Shown in pieces: positions 1-9,351 of a stretch of DNA of 64,000 bases. How positions within the stretch are numbered: position 1 is the first letter of the stretch; every line of letters begins with the position of its first letter. The translations under genes were made by a program, and so were the position numbers. The notes under the pieces are model-generated. The model saw only the letters and a program-made list of their open reading frames with translations, was not told where the DNA came from and did not search any database. The stretch is taken from the NCBI RefSeq assembly GCF_020991365.1, contig NZ_JAJLRA010000021.1, forward strand, positions 42,764 through 106,763. The letters are read 5' to 3'. This stretch comes from Streptacidiphilus sp. ASG 303. GTDB taxonomy: Bacteria > Actinomycetota > Actinomycetes > Streptomycetales > Streptomycetaceae.

Positions 1-43
1 CCGCCGGGCGGCGGCGTCCGCCGTTCGGGCCCGGGGCGGCGGC

Positions 44-157
44 TCACATCGCACGCATCCTCAGGTAGCGCCTCAGGTCCGGCAGGTTGACGGCGACGAC
101 GGCCGCGACGGCGGCGACGGCCGCCAGGGCGGCCACGGCGACGGTGGGCTTCCGCAT
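44..157 (-). CDS. DUF6893-type small membrane peptide
   Basis: A 37-residue peptide with an Ala/Val-rich hydrophobic helix (about residues 5-24) followed by a basic tail, NLPDLRRYLRMRAM. The RRYxRMRxM tail is what I associate with the actinobacterial DUF6893 family of small proteins. It lies about 90 bp beyond the hydrogenase maturation gene on the same strand, after a hairpin, so it may be a separate unit or a read-through product. Function is unknown; a single-pass membrane peptide is the simplest inference. Short length makes the call moderate. Confidence 0.6.
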   Translation of the reverse strand: MRKPTVAVAALAAVAAVAAVVAVNLPDLRRYLRMRAM

Positions 158-214
158 GGTGCTCTGCTCCTCGGTCTCGTCCGGTACGGAGGTCCCGTCC
201 GGTGGTGTCCCGCC

Positions 215-238
215 GCGGCCGGACCGCGGTCCGGCCGC
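215..238. terminator. GC-rich hairpin after hydrogenase operon
   Basis: Inverted repeat GCGGCCGGAC / GTCCGGCCGC with a 4-nt loop, just past the stop codon of the maturation protease gene. No T-run follows, as is usual for Streptomyces terminators. Confidence 0.5.
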
Positions 239-248
239 CCGCGGGCCG

Positions 249-779
249 TCAGCCGGCGGCGGGCGCCGGCCGGCGCAGCTCGTCCCGCACGACCCGCAGG
301 ACGAGGCGGACGGCCTCGTCCACGGCCGCGGCGACGGGTGCGCTCAGGCCGATGCCCTCCTCCAGGCAGGCGGGTTCGCACCCCACGACGAGCACCCGGC
401 GCGGCCTGCCGCAGCCGGTGCCCGCGCTGAGGGTGTCCAGCAGCGACAGGACGGCGTCCGGGGTCATCCGGTGGCCGTCCAGGACCGCGCCCGGGGGCCC
501 GGCCGCGCCCTCGGCGGAGGCGTCGACGAGGCGGAGGGTGCCCGGGGGGCCGCCCCGCGCGAGGGCGTCCACCAGGACCGCCGTCCGGCAGCCGTCGAGC
601 AGCCGGTACGCCAGGTGGACGCCGCGCACCCCGGTGTCGACGACCTCGACGCCCTCCGGCAGCCGCTGCGCGGCCAGCCGCCGGACCACCTCCACGCCGA
701 AGCCGTCGTCGCCGAGGAAGACGTTGCCGATGCCCGCGACCAGGACCTCCCCGGCCGCGCCGGTGCCGTCGGTGCTCAC
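249..779 (-). CDS. Hydrogenase maturation protease (HyaD/HybD-like)
   Basis: 176 residues. The family removes the C-terminal extension of the [NiFe] large subunit after nickel insertion, in the cytoplasm. The N-terminus has the family signature GIGNVFLGDDGFGVEVVRRL; the residue usually written as Glu in the DEGxG motif is Asp here. VDTGVRGVHLAYRLL carries the second metal-ligand Asp, and DGHRMTPDAVL the expected His. The GTG start at 779 overlaps the stop of the upstream gene (GTGA), which fits translational coupling. It is the last gene of the hydrogenase operon, and the 23-residue tail of HhyL after its DPCxxCxxH motif is its likely substrate. Confidence 0.9.
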   Translation of the reverse strand: MSTDGTGAAGEVLVAGIGNVFLGDDGFGVEVVRRLAAQRLPEGVEVVDTGVRGVHLAYRLLDGCRTAVLVDALARGGPPGTLRLVDASAEGAAGPPGAVLDGHRMTPDAVLSLLDTLSAGTGCGRPRRVLVVGCEPACLEEGIGLSAPVAAAVDEAVRLVLRVVRDELRRPAPAAG

Positions 780-2320
780 GCGTCCTCCAGGGGGGCCACC
801 TCGTCGGGCCGGAAGTACAGGAAGCGGCCCTGCATGCGGCGGAGCTCCGCCCCCGGGTCGCCGTCGACCGTGACCGCCAGGTGCACGCCGCCGTCCACGT
901 CGTGCACCACGGCCTCGACCAGGGCGCCCCGGCCGTGCAGGAAGAGGTCCTGGGCGTCGGTGCGCCGCCGCCCGGGGCGGATCACCACGCGGCTGCCCGC
1001 GGCCACCGCCACGCCGTCGACCAGCACCCGGTCGCGGGACGGGTCCACGGAGCGGTCGGCCGCCGGGTCCCACCACGGCACGCCGGGCGGGGGCCCGGGG
1101 GCACCCGGGGGGCCGTCCGGCGCGGGCGGCGACGGCTGCCGGGGCCCGGTGGCCTCCCGCAGCGCCCGCACCGCGCCGTGCAGCCGGTCCAGCACCTCGG
1201 GCGGCAGCGAGTCGGCCAGGTCGACGGCGGCCGCCGCCCGGTCGTCGGTGCCGCGCGCCTCCCGCTTCTCCTGCTCGGTGAGGGCGGCGGTGCGCAGCGC
1301 CAGGATCTCGTCGATCTCGGTCGCGTCGTACAGCGCCCCGGGGCTCTCCGGGGCGATCCGCGGGTGGTCCTCCAGGACGATGGGGGAGGCCAGCACCACG
1401 TCGGCGGTGCCCCCGGTGCCCGCCAGGACCGGCCAGGCGTGCTCGTTGCGGCACTCGGCGACGGCCGCCCGCGCCCACTCCGGGGGGTCCGTCGGCGAGA
1501 CGAAGGAGCCCGCCGTCAGGCCCAGCACCAGGTGGGCGGAGACCAGGGAGCGGGTCAGCGCCTCCTCCCGGCCGCCGTCCGCGGTGTTCCGGCCCCCGTC
1601 CTCCGCGCCGCCGTACCCGCGGCCGTACCCGCCGCGGTCCACGCCGTCCCCGTCACCGGTCCAGTCGGAGGTGTTCTCCACCGACGCGGTGACCCGGAGC
1701 ACCCGGCAGGGGCCGGGCACCTCCACCGCGCCCAGCCGCAGCACGCCGTCCACGCGCTCGCGCCGCCGCAGCAGCCGCCCGGCCACGGCGCCGGAGGCGT
1801 CCCGGACGGTCTCCGCCTCCTCGCCGGCCTCCCGGCGGAACGGCAGGACGGCGCCCTCCTCGCAGAGCCCGGCGACGTCCACCCGCACCTCGACCCGCTC
1901 CTCCACGCCCTCGTCCCAGGGCACCAGCACCCGGTCCGGCAGCTCCAGCGCGTCCGTGTCCTCGAAGCCGCCGCCGGGCAGCGCCCGCTGGACGGTGCGG
2001 CGCCGGGCGTGCAGGAACCGCAGCTCGGCGTGGAGGACCGCGCCGCGCCGCGGCTCCGCGAGGACCTCGGTGCGCAGCGCGGAGTGCTCGCCCGAGTCCG
2101 TGCCCCCGGCCCAGGCCGGGGGGACGAGCACCCCGAACTGCCAGCGCAGCCGGTTCTTCGCCGCCGAGGCGCGGTAGGGATAGAGGACGTAGCCCTCCAG
2201 GAGCACGGCGTCGGCCACCGCGCGGGCGGCGGCGAAGCAGGGAGCGGGGGCCCCGGTCCGGCCCGGCGCGGTCACGGCGCCGGCTCCGGGCCCGGCGGGC
2301 GGCAGGTCGGCGGTGGTCAC
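776..2320 (-). CDS. Hydrogenase-operon protein of unknown function (514 aa)
   Basis: I do not recognise a named domain. Near the N-terminus is GYVLYPYRASAAKNRLRWQF, which looks strongly constrained. The middle holds a Gly/Asp/Tyr-rich low-complexity patch (about residues 240-265). The C-terminal third has a proline-rich linker, then a compact segment with GRFLYFRPDEVAPLEDA at the end. There is no signal peptide and no cysteine cluster. Its GTG start overlaps the DUF6084 stop and its own stop overlaps the protease start, so it is fixed inside the hydrogenase operon. A role in hydrogenase assembly or redox partnering is inference from position only. Confidence 0.75.
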   Translation of the reverse strand: MTTADLPPAGPGAGAVTAPGRTGAPAPCFAAARAVADAVLLEGYVLYPYRASAAKNRLRWQFGVLVPPAWAGGTDSGEHSALRTEVLAEPRRGAVLHAELRFLHARRRTVQRALPGGGFEDTDALELPDRVLVPWDEGVEERVEVRVDVAGLCEEGAVLPFRREAGEEAETVRDASGAVAGRLLRRRERVDGVLRLGAVEVPGPCRVLRVTASVENTSDWTGDGDGVDRGGYGRGYGGAEDGGRNTADGGREEALTRSLVSAHLVLGLTAGSFVSPTDPPEWARAAVAECRNEHAWPVLAGTGGTADVVLASPIVLEDHPRIAPESPGALYDATEIDEILALRTAALTEQEKREARGTDDRAAAAVDLADSLPPEVLDRLHGAVRALREATGPRQPSPPAPDGPPGAPGPPPGVPWWDPAADRSVDPSRDRVLVDGVAVAAGSRVVIRPGRRRTDAQDLFLHGRGALVEAVVHDVDGGVHLAVTVDGDPGAELRRMQGRFLYFRPDEVAPLEDA

Positions 2321-3060
2321 GGTGCGGTCCCCTCGGCGGCTGCGGCGACGGTGGCGGTGGCGGGCGGTGCGGCGGGCGGTGCGGCCGATGCGGTCGCCGG
2401 TGCCGCCGCGGGTGCGGCGGCGGGCCGGTCCGGCCCGTCGGCCGCGTCGAGCAGGGCCCCGACGGCGGCCTCCCAGGACGGGAGGGCCCGCCGGGAGCGG
2501 TAGGCGAGCAGGGCGTCCAGGGCGGCCCGGGGGAGCCGGATCCAGCCGCAGTCGGGGAAGTGCAGGTCGACGGCCTCGCGCCACACCCCGGACGGCATCC
2601 GGCAGACCGCCTCCCGGTCCCACGGCACGGGGTGCACCCGGAAGCCCCCGGGACCGCTGAAGGCCGTGCCGGAGAAGAGGAGCAGCAGCGGCGCCTCGCC
2701 GTCCTCCAGGGCGGCGAAGTACCGGGCGGACGCCACGTCCATGTCGTACGTGCAGGGCACCGGCAGGTCCACCTCGGTCTCGCCGGTGAACCCTGGCACC
2801 ACCACCGACACCTGCGCGAAGTGCAGCGGCCGCAGGGTCTCGCCCCACCGCTCCCGGCCGCCGAACAGGTCGTGCAGCCGGTCGGCCTCGGCGGGGGAGT
2901 AGCGGCGGCGGGCCGGTTCGATGCGGATCTGGCAGCGCAGGGCGAGGGCGTGCACCCGCTCCCCGCCGGTGGCGGTGACGCGCAGCCGGAAGACCAGGGT
3001 GGGCCCGGCCGCGTACCGGTCGGCGTGCACGCCGGTGCAGGCGAAGTCCAGTGCGGTCAC
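2317..3060 (-). CDS. DUF6084-like hydrogenase-operon protein
   Basis: 247 residues with an N-terminal beta-rich segment (TALDFACTGVHADRYAAGPT) and a central block with LPVPCTYDMDVASARYFAALEDGEAPLLLLFSG-type sequence. The order of conserved blocks resembles proteins annotated as DUF6084 in actinobacterial hydrogenase loci. The last 45 residues are an Ala/Pro low-complexity tail. GTG start at 3060 overlaps the DUF5947 stop. No catalytic residues can be assigned; function unknown, cytoplasmic by lack of signal or membrane helix. Confidence 0.65.
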   Translation of the reverse strand: MTALDFACTGVHADRYAAGPTLVFRLRVTATGGERVHALALRCQIRIEPARRRYSPAEADRLHDLFGGRERWGETLRPLHFAQVSVVVPGFTGETEVDLPVPCTYDMDVASARYFAALEDGEAPLLLLFSGTAFSGPGGFRVHPVPWDREAVCRMPSGVWREAVDLHFPDCGWIRLPRAALDALLAYRSRRALPSWEAAVGALLDAADGPDRPAAAPAAAPATASAAPPAAPPATATVAAAAEGTAP

Positions 3061-3815
3061 GGCCGCCCGCCCTCCCGCCCCGCCGGGGCGCTCTCCCGTG
3101 CCGCCCCGTTCCGCCCTGCCGCCCCGTCCTCCCGTGCCGCCCCGTCCTGCCGCGTCACGGCGACGGCGCGCTCCGCCAGCCGGCCGAAGTACGCGTCGAG
3201 CTCCGCGCGGGCCTCGGCGCCGCCGTCGAAGCCCCGCCAGTGCAGGCGCATCCGGCCCACCAGCCCGTACGCGTCGTCGACCGGCACCAGGTAGCAGTCG
3301 CCGCGGTCGCCGGTGCGGCGGACCAGCAGCGCCTCCACGTCGGGCTGGAGCAGCCCGGCCAGCGGCGAGGAGCCGAGGACGGCCTCCCACGCCTCCGGGT
3401 CCGGCTCGCCCTCGGTGGCCCCGGCGGGGCTGGGATAACAGGCCACCAGACGGCCCAGCGCGGAGTTGCGGAAGAAGAACGCCACCGCGACCGGGACGCC
3501 CAGCGCCTCCCAGGCGGCCGCGTCGAGCCGGATTCCTGGGTCGGCGAGCCGGCGGTCGGGCACGGTGCGGAACCGGCCGCCCCCGGCCCCCGGCCGGTCG
3601 AAGAGCAGCGCGCAGGCCGTGCAGGCGCACGCCAGGGCGCGCCGCTCGGTGTCGGCCAGGTGCCGGTGGTCCTCCGCCAGGCGGCCGCCGCACAGCTCGC
3701 ACCGCGGCGGTCCCGACGGCCGCGGCGCGGTGAGGCGGCGCAGCACGCCCAGCCCGGCGCCCGGCCCCGCGCCCCGCCGGACGGCCGGGGGGCCGGGGGT
3801 GCGGTGCCCCGTCAC
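3057..3815 (-). CDS. DUF5947-like Cys-rich hydrogenase-operon protein
   Basis: 252 residues. An early CELCGG pair followed by CACTACALLFDRPG gives a CxxC plus CxCxxC pattern suited to Zn or Fe binding. The remainder (FFFRNSALGRLVACYPSPAG, then DAYGLVGRMRLHWRGFDGG) fits DUF5947, which I know as a companion of group 1h hydrogenases. The C-terminal 35 residues are low-complexity Ala/Gly/Arg. GTG start at 3815 overlaps the NifU-like stop. Metal binding is inferred from cysteine spacing; the actual role is unknown. Confidence 0.65.
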   Translation of the reverse strand: MTGHRTPGPPAVRRGAGPGAGLGVLRRLTAPRPSGPPRCELCGGRLAEDHRHLADTERRALACACTACALLFDRPGAGGGRFRTVPDRRLADPGIRLDAAAWEALGVPVAVAFFFRNSALGRLVACYPSPAGATEGEPDPEAWEAVLGSSPLAGLLQPDVEALLVRRTGDRGDCYLVPVDDAYGLVGRMRLHWRGFDGGAEARAELDAYFGRLAERAVAVTRQDGAAREDGAAGRNGAARESAPAGREGGRP

Positions 3816-4327
3816 GGCGCACCCGCCGGGCGGCTGCCGATCTGCAGCAGGGCGGGCTGCCGGCCGGCGGGCCGCAGCTCCACCGCGGCCACCTCGGGCG
3901 CGAAGCACGCGAGCGCCTCCTCGATCCGCTGCCGGGTCGCCTCGGCGGTGCTCGGGCAGCCGCAGCCGCCGCCCTCGCGCGGGGCCAGCCGCAGCACGCC
4001 CTCCGCCTCGTCCAGCGACTCGACCTCGACCGCCGTCGCGGCGCGGGCCGCGCGCAGTGCCCGGCCGACGCGGGCGGCGGTGTCCTCGGGGTGCAGGTCG
4101 TGCAGGACCAGCAGGGCGGAGACCAGGTCGTCCTCGAGCAGCGCGGGCGGCAGGGCGCCGTCCGGTCCGGAGAGGAGCGCCACGGCGCGGGCCAGGCCCG
4201 CGCCGTAGAACCCGGTCAGGGCGCGGACGAGGTCCTCCCCGGCGGCGGCCGCCGCCGGGCCGCCGTCCGCGGCGAGCCGGTCCAGGGCCTCCTCGACGCG
4301 CCGCCCGGCCGCCTCGGCGGCGCTCAT
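3812..4327 (-). CDS. NifU C-terminal domain-like protein
   Basis: 171 residues. The C-terminal 60 residues resemble the Nfu/NifU scaffold domain (CPSTAEATRQRIEEALACFAPEVAAVE), which carries Fe-S clusters to target proteins. The usual CxxCP ligand pair is shortened to CGCP here (CxC), so cluster binding needs a test. The N-terminal 100 residues are helical and unrecognised. The ATG overlaps the hhyL stop (ATGA), so it is coupled to the large subunit. A likely role is Fe-S supply to, or electron exchange with, the hydrogenase; this is inference from the family and position. Confidence 0.7.
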   Translation of the reverse strand: MSAAEAAGRRVEEALDRLAADGGPAAAAAGEDLVRALTGFYGAGLARAVALLSGPDGALPPALLEDDLVSALLVLHDLHPEDTAARVGRALRAARAATAVEVESLDEAEGVLRLAPREGGGCGCPSTAEATRQRIEEALACFAPEVAAVELRPAGRQPALLQIGSRPAGAP

Positions 4328-6117
4328 CCGGCCATTCCGCTCAGCCCGGTGGGCACGTGGAGCTTCTCCACGGTCCGGCCGCCGCCGACGTACATGTGCA
4401 CGCCGCACGGCAGGCAGGGGTCGAAGCTGCGCACGGCCCGCATGATGTCGATGCCCTTGAAGTCCTCCGGGGGGTTCTCCTCGAAGATCGGCGTGTTCTG
4501 CACCGCGTCCTCGTAGGGGCCGGGGGTGCCGTAGGTGTCGCGGACGCTGGCGTTCCACGGCGTCGGCGGGTACGGGTGGTAGTTGGCGATCCTCCCGTCG
4601 CGGATCACCATGTGGTGCGAGAGGACGCCGCGCACGGCCTCGGTGAAGCCGCAGCCGACGGCCTCGTCCGGCACCTCGAACCTCTCCCAGGTCTGCGTGC
4701 GGCCCGCCCGGACCTCCTCCAGCCCCTTCTCGGCGAAGTGCAGCGCCATCGCGGCCGCGTACGCCTGGAAGTAGGTGCGGGCCCGGTTGCGCTCCAGGGC
4801 GTTGCTCCAGCGCGGGATCCTCCACTCGAAGGTCGTCTCCGGCTTGGTCATGGTCCGCGGCAGGTTGATGACGACGCTGCTGCCGGTGGCCTTCACGTAC
4901 CCGGTGTCGACCAGCCCGGACAGGGCGGTGGACCAGAGCCGGGCGATGGGGCCGCCGCCGGTGTCCAGCGCCAGGTGGTCCTTGCCGTCGAACCAGCGCG
5001 GCGACATCACCCAGCTGTACTTCCCGTCGAAGTCGCGCTTCTGCGGCTGGGGGATGGTGTGCTGGTTCCACGGGTGGCGCGGGTCGACCGGGTTGCCCAG
5101 CGGGTCGTGGGTGACGAACAGCTCCTGGCCCTCCCAGTCCTGGTAGTAGGAGCTGCCGAGCAGGATGCGGATGCCGAGGTTGATCTCGGTGAGGTCGTTG
5201 GTGACGAGCTTCCCGTCGACGACCACGCCCGGGGTGACGAACATCCTCCGTCCCCAGTCGGACATGTTCCGGTACGTGAAGTCGCAGTGCTCCGGGTCGT
5301 TGAGCGAGCCCCAGCAGCCGAGCAGGATCCGGCGGCGGCCGACCTCCTCGTAGCCGGGCAGCGCCTCGTAGAAGAAGTCGAAGAGGTCGTCGTGGAGCGG
5401 CACGACGCGCTTCATGAACTCCACGTACCGCATCAGCCGGCTGAGGTAGTCCGTGAAGAGCTGCACGGACGCCACCGTGCCGACGCCGCCGGGGTAGAGC
5501 GTGGAGGGGTGCACGTGGCGGCCCTCCATCAGGCAGAACATCTCCCGCGTGTACCGGCTGACCTGCAGCGCCTCGCGGTAGAACGCGCCCTCCAGGGGAT
5601 TGAGCGACCGCATGACGTCCGCGATGGTGCGGTACCCGTGCTCGGCGGCGTGTGGGGCCTCGGTGCGCTCGGCCAGCTCCAGGACGCCGGGGTTGGTCTC
5701 CCGGACCATGCGCTCGCAGTAGTCGACCCCCACCAGGTTCTCCTGGTAGATGTTGTGGTCGAACATGTACTCGGCCGACTCGCCCAGGTTGATGATCCAC
5801 TCGCCGAGGTGCGGCGGCTTCACCCCGTAGGCCATGTTCTGCGCGTACACCGAGCAGGTGGCGTGGTTGTCCCCGCAGATGCCGCAGATGCGGCTGGTGA
5901 TGAAGTGCGCGTCGCGGGGGTCCTTGCCGCGCATGAAGACGCTGTAGCCGCGGAAGATCGACGAGGTGCTCCAGCACTCGGCGACCCGCTTCTGCTTGAA
6001 GTCGATCTTCGTGTGGATGCCGAGGCTGCCCACGATCCGGGTGATGGGGTCCCAGGACATCTCGGTGAGGCCGTCGGCGCCCGCGTGCGGCGTCGTCTGC
6101 CGCGTCGTCTGAGTCAT
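4324..6117 (-). CDS. hhyL: [NiFe] hydrogenase group 1h large subunit
   Basis: 597 residues. The catalytic subunit of the high-affinity actinobacterial hydrogenase, which oxidises H2 down to atmospheric levels. The proximal nickel motif RICGICGDNHATCS (Cys78 and Cys81) and the distal motif FDPCLPCGVH (Cys568, Cys571, His574) are intact. The 23 residues after His574 are the expected extension cut off by the maturation protease encoded three genes further on. No signal peptide, consistent with a cytoplasmic or membrane-associated enzyme. ATG start at 6117. Separated from hhyS by 195 bp, unlike the overlapping genes downstream. Confidence 0.95.
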   Translation of the reverse strand: MTQTTRQTTPHAGADGLTEMSWDPITRIVGSLGIHTKIDFKQKRVAECWSTSSIFRGYSVFMRGKDPRDAHFITSRICGICGDNHATCSVYAQNMAYGVKPPHLGEWIINLGESAEYMFDHNIYQENLVGVDYCERMVRETNPGVLELAERTEAPHAAEHGYRTIADVMRSLNPLEGAFYREALQVSRYTREMFCLMEGRHVHPSTLYPGGVGTVASVQLFTDYLSRLMRYVEFMKRVVPLHDDLFDFFYEALPGYEEVGRRRILLGCWGSLNDPEHCDFTYRNMSDWGRRMFVTPGVVVDGKLVTNDLTEINLGIRILLGSSYYQDWEGQELFVTHDPLGNPVDPRHPWNQHTIPQPQKRDFDGKYSWVMSPRWFDGKDHLALDTGGGPIARLWSTALSGLVDTGYVKATGSSVVINLPRTMTKPETTFEWRIPRWSNALERNRARTYFQAYAAAMALHFAEKGLEEVRAGRTQTWERFEVPDEAVGCGFTEAVRGVLSHHMVIRDGRIANYHPYPPTPWNASVRDTYGTPGPYEDAVQNTPIFEENPPEDFKGIDIMRAVRSFDPCLPCGVHMYVGGGRTVEKLHVPTGLSGMAG

Positions 6118-6267
6118 GTCTGCTGTTCGTCCTTCGTCGAGCGGGCTTCCACTGGGCTGGTCGGTGCCGGGCCGGCCGGCGCCGGGCGGATCGGCGCGGC
6201 GTGGCCGGTGCCGGCGGTGGTCGGCGTCGTCGGCGGCCGGTGCCGGCGGGGTGGTGCCGGCGGGGCG

Positions 6268-6294
6268 GGCCCGCCGGTCCCGAACCGGCGGGCC
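6268..6294 (-). terminator. Hairpin between hhyS and hhyL
   Basis: An 11-bp perfect inverted repeat (GGCCCGCCGGT / ACCGGCGGGCC) with a 5-nt loop begins 19 nt after the hhyS stop. Because hhyL follows on the same strand, this could be an attenuator or RNA-processing site rather than a full terminator. The spacer also holds two copies of GGCCGGTGCCGGCGG. Confidence 0.45.
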
Positions 6295-6312
6295 GTCAGG
6301 TGCGGCGGAGCG

Positions 6313-7392
<1,080 letters not shown>

Positions 7393-7721
7393 GCGGATGC
7401 CTCCTCGGGGAGGGGAGCGCCGGAAGGCGTGCACCGGCGCTTTCCCACCCTTGTTACCCCGGCGCCGGGGGAGCGGCAGGTCGAGGGCGCCCGATCCGGT
7501 GACGCGCCCCCCGAACGGCCCGTCCGCGCCTCCGCGGCGCCGGGCCGGCCGGGCCTCCCCCCGAACGGACCGGGGGGCGCGCGCGTCGTTCCGTGCACGG
7601 ACCACCGCTTCCGCGCGCCGGGCCCGCCGCCTCGTCGGCGGGCCGTGGCGGGGAACGATCTCCGTGTGCCGGGCCGCGGGCCCGGCTCCCCCCGTCGAGC
7701 ACCACGCGAAGGGACCGAGCC
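7393..7721. other. Divergent intergenic region hhyS / amidase
   Basis: 329 bp with no gene. On the hhyS side it holds a potential 5'-UTR stem (arms 7416-7423 and 7434-7441, AGCGCCGG/CCGGCGCT) close to the ribosome site, and a 14-bp palindrome CCCCGGCGCCGGGG at 7457-7470. No clear sigma-70-type promoter could be assigned in either direction. Confidence 0.5.
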
Positions 7722-8519
7722 ATGGTCCGCATGCCCGGAGCGCAGTGGCGCCCCGTCGTCAACGTCCATCCCGACGGCGTCCGCGAGCGCCGCGGCCTCG
7801 TCCTGCACGTCCAGGACGACACCGGGAGCCCGTACGGCTGGTTCGACAACCCCGCGTCGCAGGCCAGCAGCGACTTCTGGGTGCGCCGCGACGGCCACGT
7901 CGAGCAGTACTGCGACACCGGCACCGACTACGCCTGGGCCCAGGGGGCGGGGAACCCGTACTACGCCTCGGTGGAGACCGAGGGCCACCCCGACACCGCC
8001 CTCACCGCCGCGCAGGTGGAGGCGGTGGCGCACATCTACGCCTGGGGCCACTCCGTCTTCGGCTGGCCGCTGGCCGTCGTGGACTCCACCACCGAGCACG
8101 GCTTCACCTACCACGGCGTCGGCGGCCGGGCCTGGGGCAACCACCCCGGCTGCCCCGGGGCGCTGCGCCGGGCGCAGCGCCCCGCGGTCATCGCCCGCGC
8201 GGCGGAGATCCTCGGCGGCGGCGCCGGGGGCGCCTCGGTGAGCCTGGCGCACGTCGTGGACGCGGCCCGGCGCGACCCGGCGGCCGGACAGGGGCACACC
8301 ACGCACCGGGCCGAGGTCCTGGTGGTGGAGCGGGCGCTGCGGGCGGAGGGGCTGCTGGCGGCGGCCTGGGTGGACGGCAGCTTCGGCACCCGGACGGTGA
8401 CGGCGTACGCCGCGCTCCAGCGCCGGTACGGCTACAGCGGCGCCGCCGCGGACGGCATCCCGGGCCGGGACAGCCTGACCCGGCTCGGCCGGGCGCACGG
8501 CTTCGAGGTCACCGCCTGA
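7722..8519 (+). CDS. N-acetylmuramoyl-L-alanine amidase (Amidase_2) with C-terminal binding domain
   Basis: 265 residues. The N-terminal half fits the Amidase_2/PGRP fold that cleaves the amide bond between muramic acid and the stem peptide: LVLHVQDD supplies a zinc-ligand His (H29), and GNHPGCPG gives a His/Cys pair at the expected end of the domain. The C-terminal part (about 180-262, ending WVDGSFGTRTVTAYAALQRR...GIPGRDSLTRLGRAHGF) looks like a peptidoglycan-binding repeat. No signal peptide is visible, so export is uncertain; phage-derived or cytoplasmic-release enzymes look like this. ATG at 7722 is preceded by GAAGGGA. Confidence 0.85.
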   Translation: MVRMPGAQWRPVVNVHPDGVRERRGLVLHVQDDTGSPYGWFDNPASQASSDFWVRRDGHVEQYCDTGTDYAWAQGAGNPYYASVETEGHPDTALTAAQVEAVAHIYAWGHSVFGWPLAVVDSTTEHGFTYHGVGGRAWGNHPGCPGALRRAQRPAVIARAAEILGGGAGGASVSLAHVVDAARRDPAAGQGHTTHRAEVLVVERALRAEGLLAAAWVDGSFGTRTVTAYAALQRRYGYSGAAADGIPGRDSLTRLGRAHGFEVTA

Positions 8520-8596
8520 GGGCCGGGGCCGTGGCCCGGGGGCGGCGGCGCACCCTGCAGTCCGAGCGGGAGGGCCCCGCCGCGCTATTCGTGCCA

Positions 8597-8676
8597 TAGG
8601 GCAACTAATTGCGAGAGTCCTGGCCCTGCTGTTCGGGAGTGACTCGCTTGGACCGTTGCCCTAGGTAAACTATAGC
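8597..8676 (+). promoter_or_regulatory. AT-rich promoter island with dyads
   Basis: An AT-rich patch in an otherwise very GC-rich sequence. It has a good sigma-70-type promoter, TTGGAC (8648-8653), 17 bp, TATAGC (8671-8676), pointing right. A 9-bp inverted repeat TAGGGCAAC (8597-8605) / GTTGCCCTA (8655-8663) overlaps the promoter spacer, and CAACTAATTG is a further near-palindrome. An ATG lies 8 nt after the -10 (8685), which would give a leaderless transcript running antisense to marR. Confidence 0.55.
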
Positions 8677-8782
8677 CTTCCCCCATGTTCACAGCTGGTC
8701 AGGAAGCGAGGCGGCACGGGGCCCCACAGGGCGCCCGACGCCTCCTGGTGCGCGCGGCGCACCGCGCGCCCCTCGGTGGCGC

Positions 8783-9307
8783 TCAGGCGGGTTCCCGGTC
8801 CGCCACGGCCCGGTCGGTGCCGGCGGCGGGCTCCGGGACGGGGACGCCCTCCGCCACCCGGTGGAACTCCTCCAACCCCACCAGCAGCGACGCCCGCGCG
8901 GACGGCGGCATGCCGGCCAGGGTGGCGCGCAGGTCCTCGCGCCGCAGCTCCCGCAGCTCCGCCAGCAGTTCGGCGCCCTCCCGGGTCAGGTGCAGGATCA
9001 CCTGCCGGCGGTCCGACTCCCCGGCGTCCCGGTCGATCAGCCCCGCCGCCTGCAGCCGGTCGCAGAGCCGGCTCGTCACCGAGGCCGCGGTGCCCAGCTC
9101 CTCCGCGAGCCTGCGCAGGTGGATGCCGCGGTGCCGGTCGATGGCGATGAGTGCGCGCATCTGCGACGTCGAGACCGTGGTGCCCAGGGCCTCGTGCGCC
9201 CTGCCCCACAGCACCACCAGGGACTCGACCGCGGCCAGCATGGCGGCGGCCACCTCGTCCGGCGACGTCAGGTGGGCGGTCCGTGAGCCGGGGCGCAGGT
9301 ACGTCAT
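8783..9307 (-). CDS. MarR-family transcriptional regulator
   Basis: 174 residues with a winged-helix core: MRALIAIDRHRGIHLRRLAE, then the recognition helix TAASVTSRLCDRLQAAGLI, and the wing around DRDAGESDRRQVILHLTREG. MarR proteins act as dimeric repressors that often respond to small ligands. Chosen start ATG at 9307 has GGGAGGAG upstream. It is divergent from the PP2C phosphatase gene with a 102-bp gap holding a GCACA-N4-TGTGC dyad, a likely autoregulatory operator. Target genes are presumably itself and the neighbour; the ligand is unknown. Confidence 0.9.
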   Translation of the reverse strand: MTYLRPGSRTAHLTSPDEVAAAMLAAVESLVVLWGRAHEALGTTVSTSQMRALIAIDRHRGIHLRRLAEELGTAASVTSRLCDRLQAAGLIDRDAGESDRRQVILHLTREGAELLAELRELRREDLRATLAGMPPSARASLLVGLEEFHRVAEGVPVPEPAAGTDRAVADREPA

Positions 9308-9337
9308 GCGGGAACACTCCTCCCAACTCCGAGCTTT

Positions 9338-9351
9338 GCACAACAGTGTGC
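9338..9351. promoter_or_regulatory. Dyad operator between marR and PP2C gene
   Basis: Perfect inverted repeat GCACA-ACAG-TGTGC centred in the 102-bp divergent gap. Size and position suit a MarR-dimer site; this is inference, no binding data. Confidence 0.5.
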
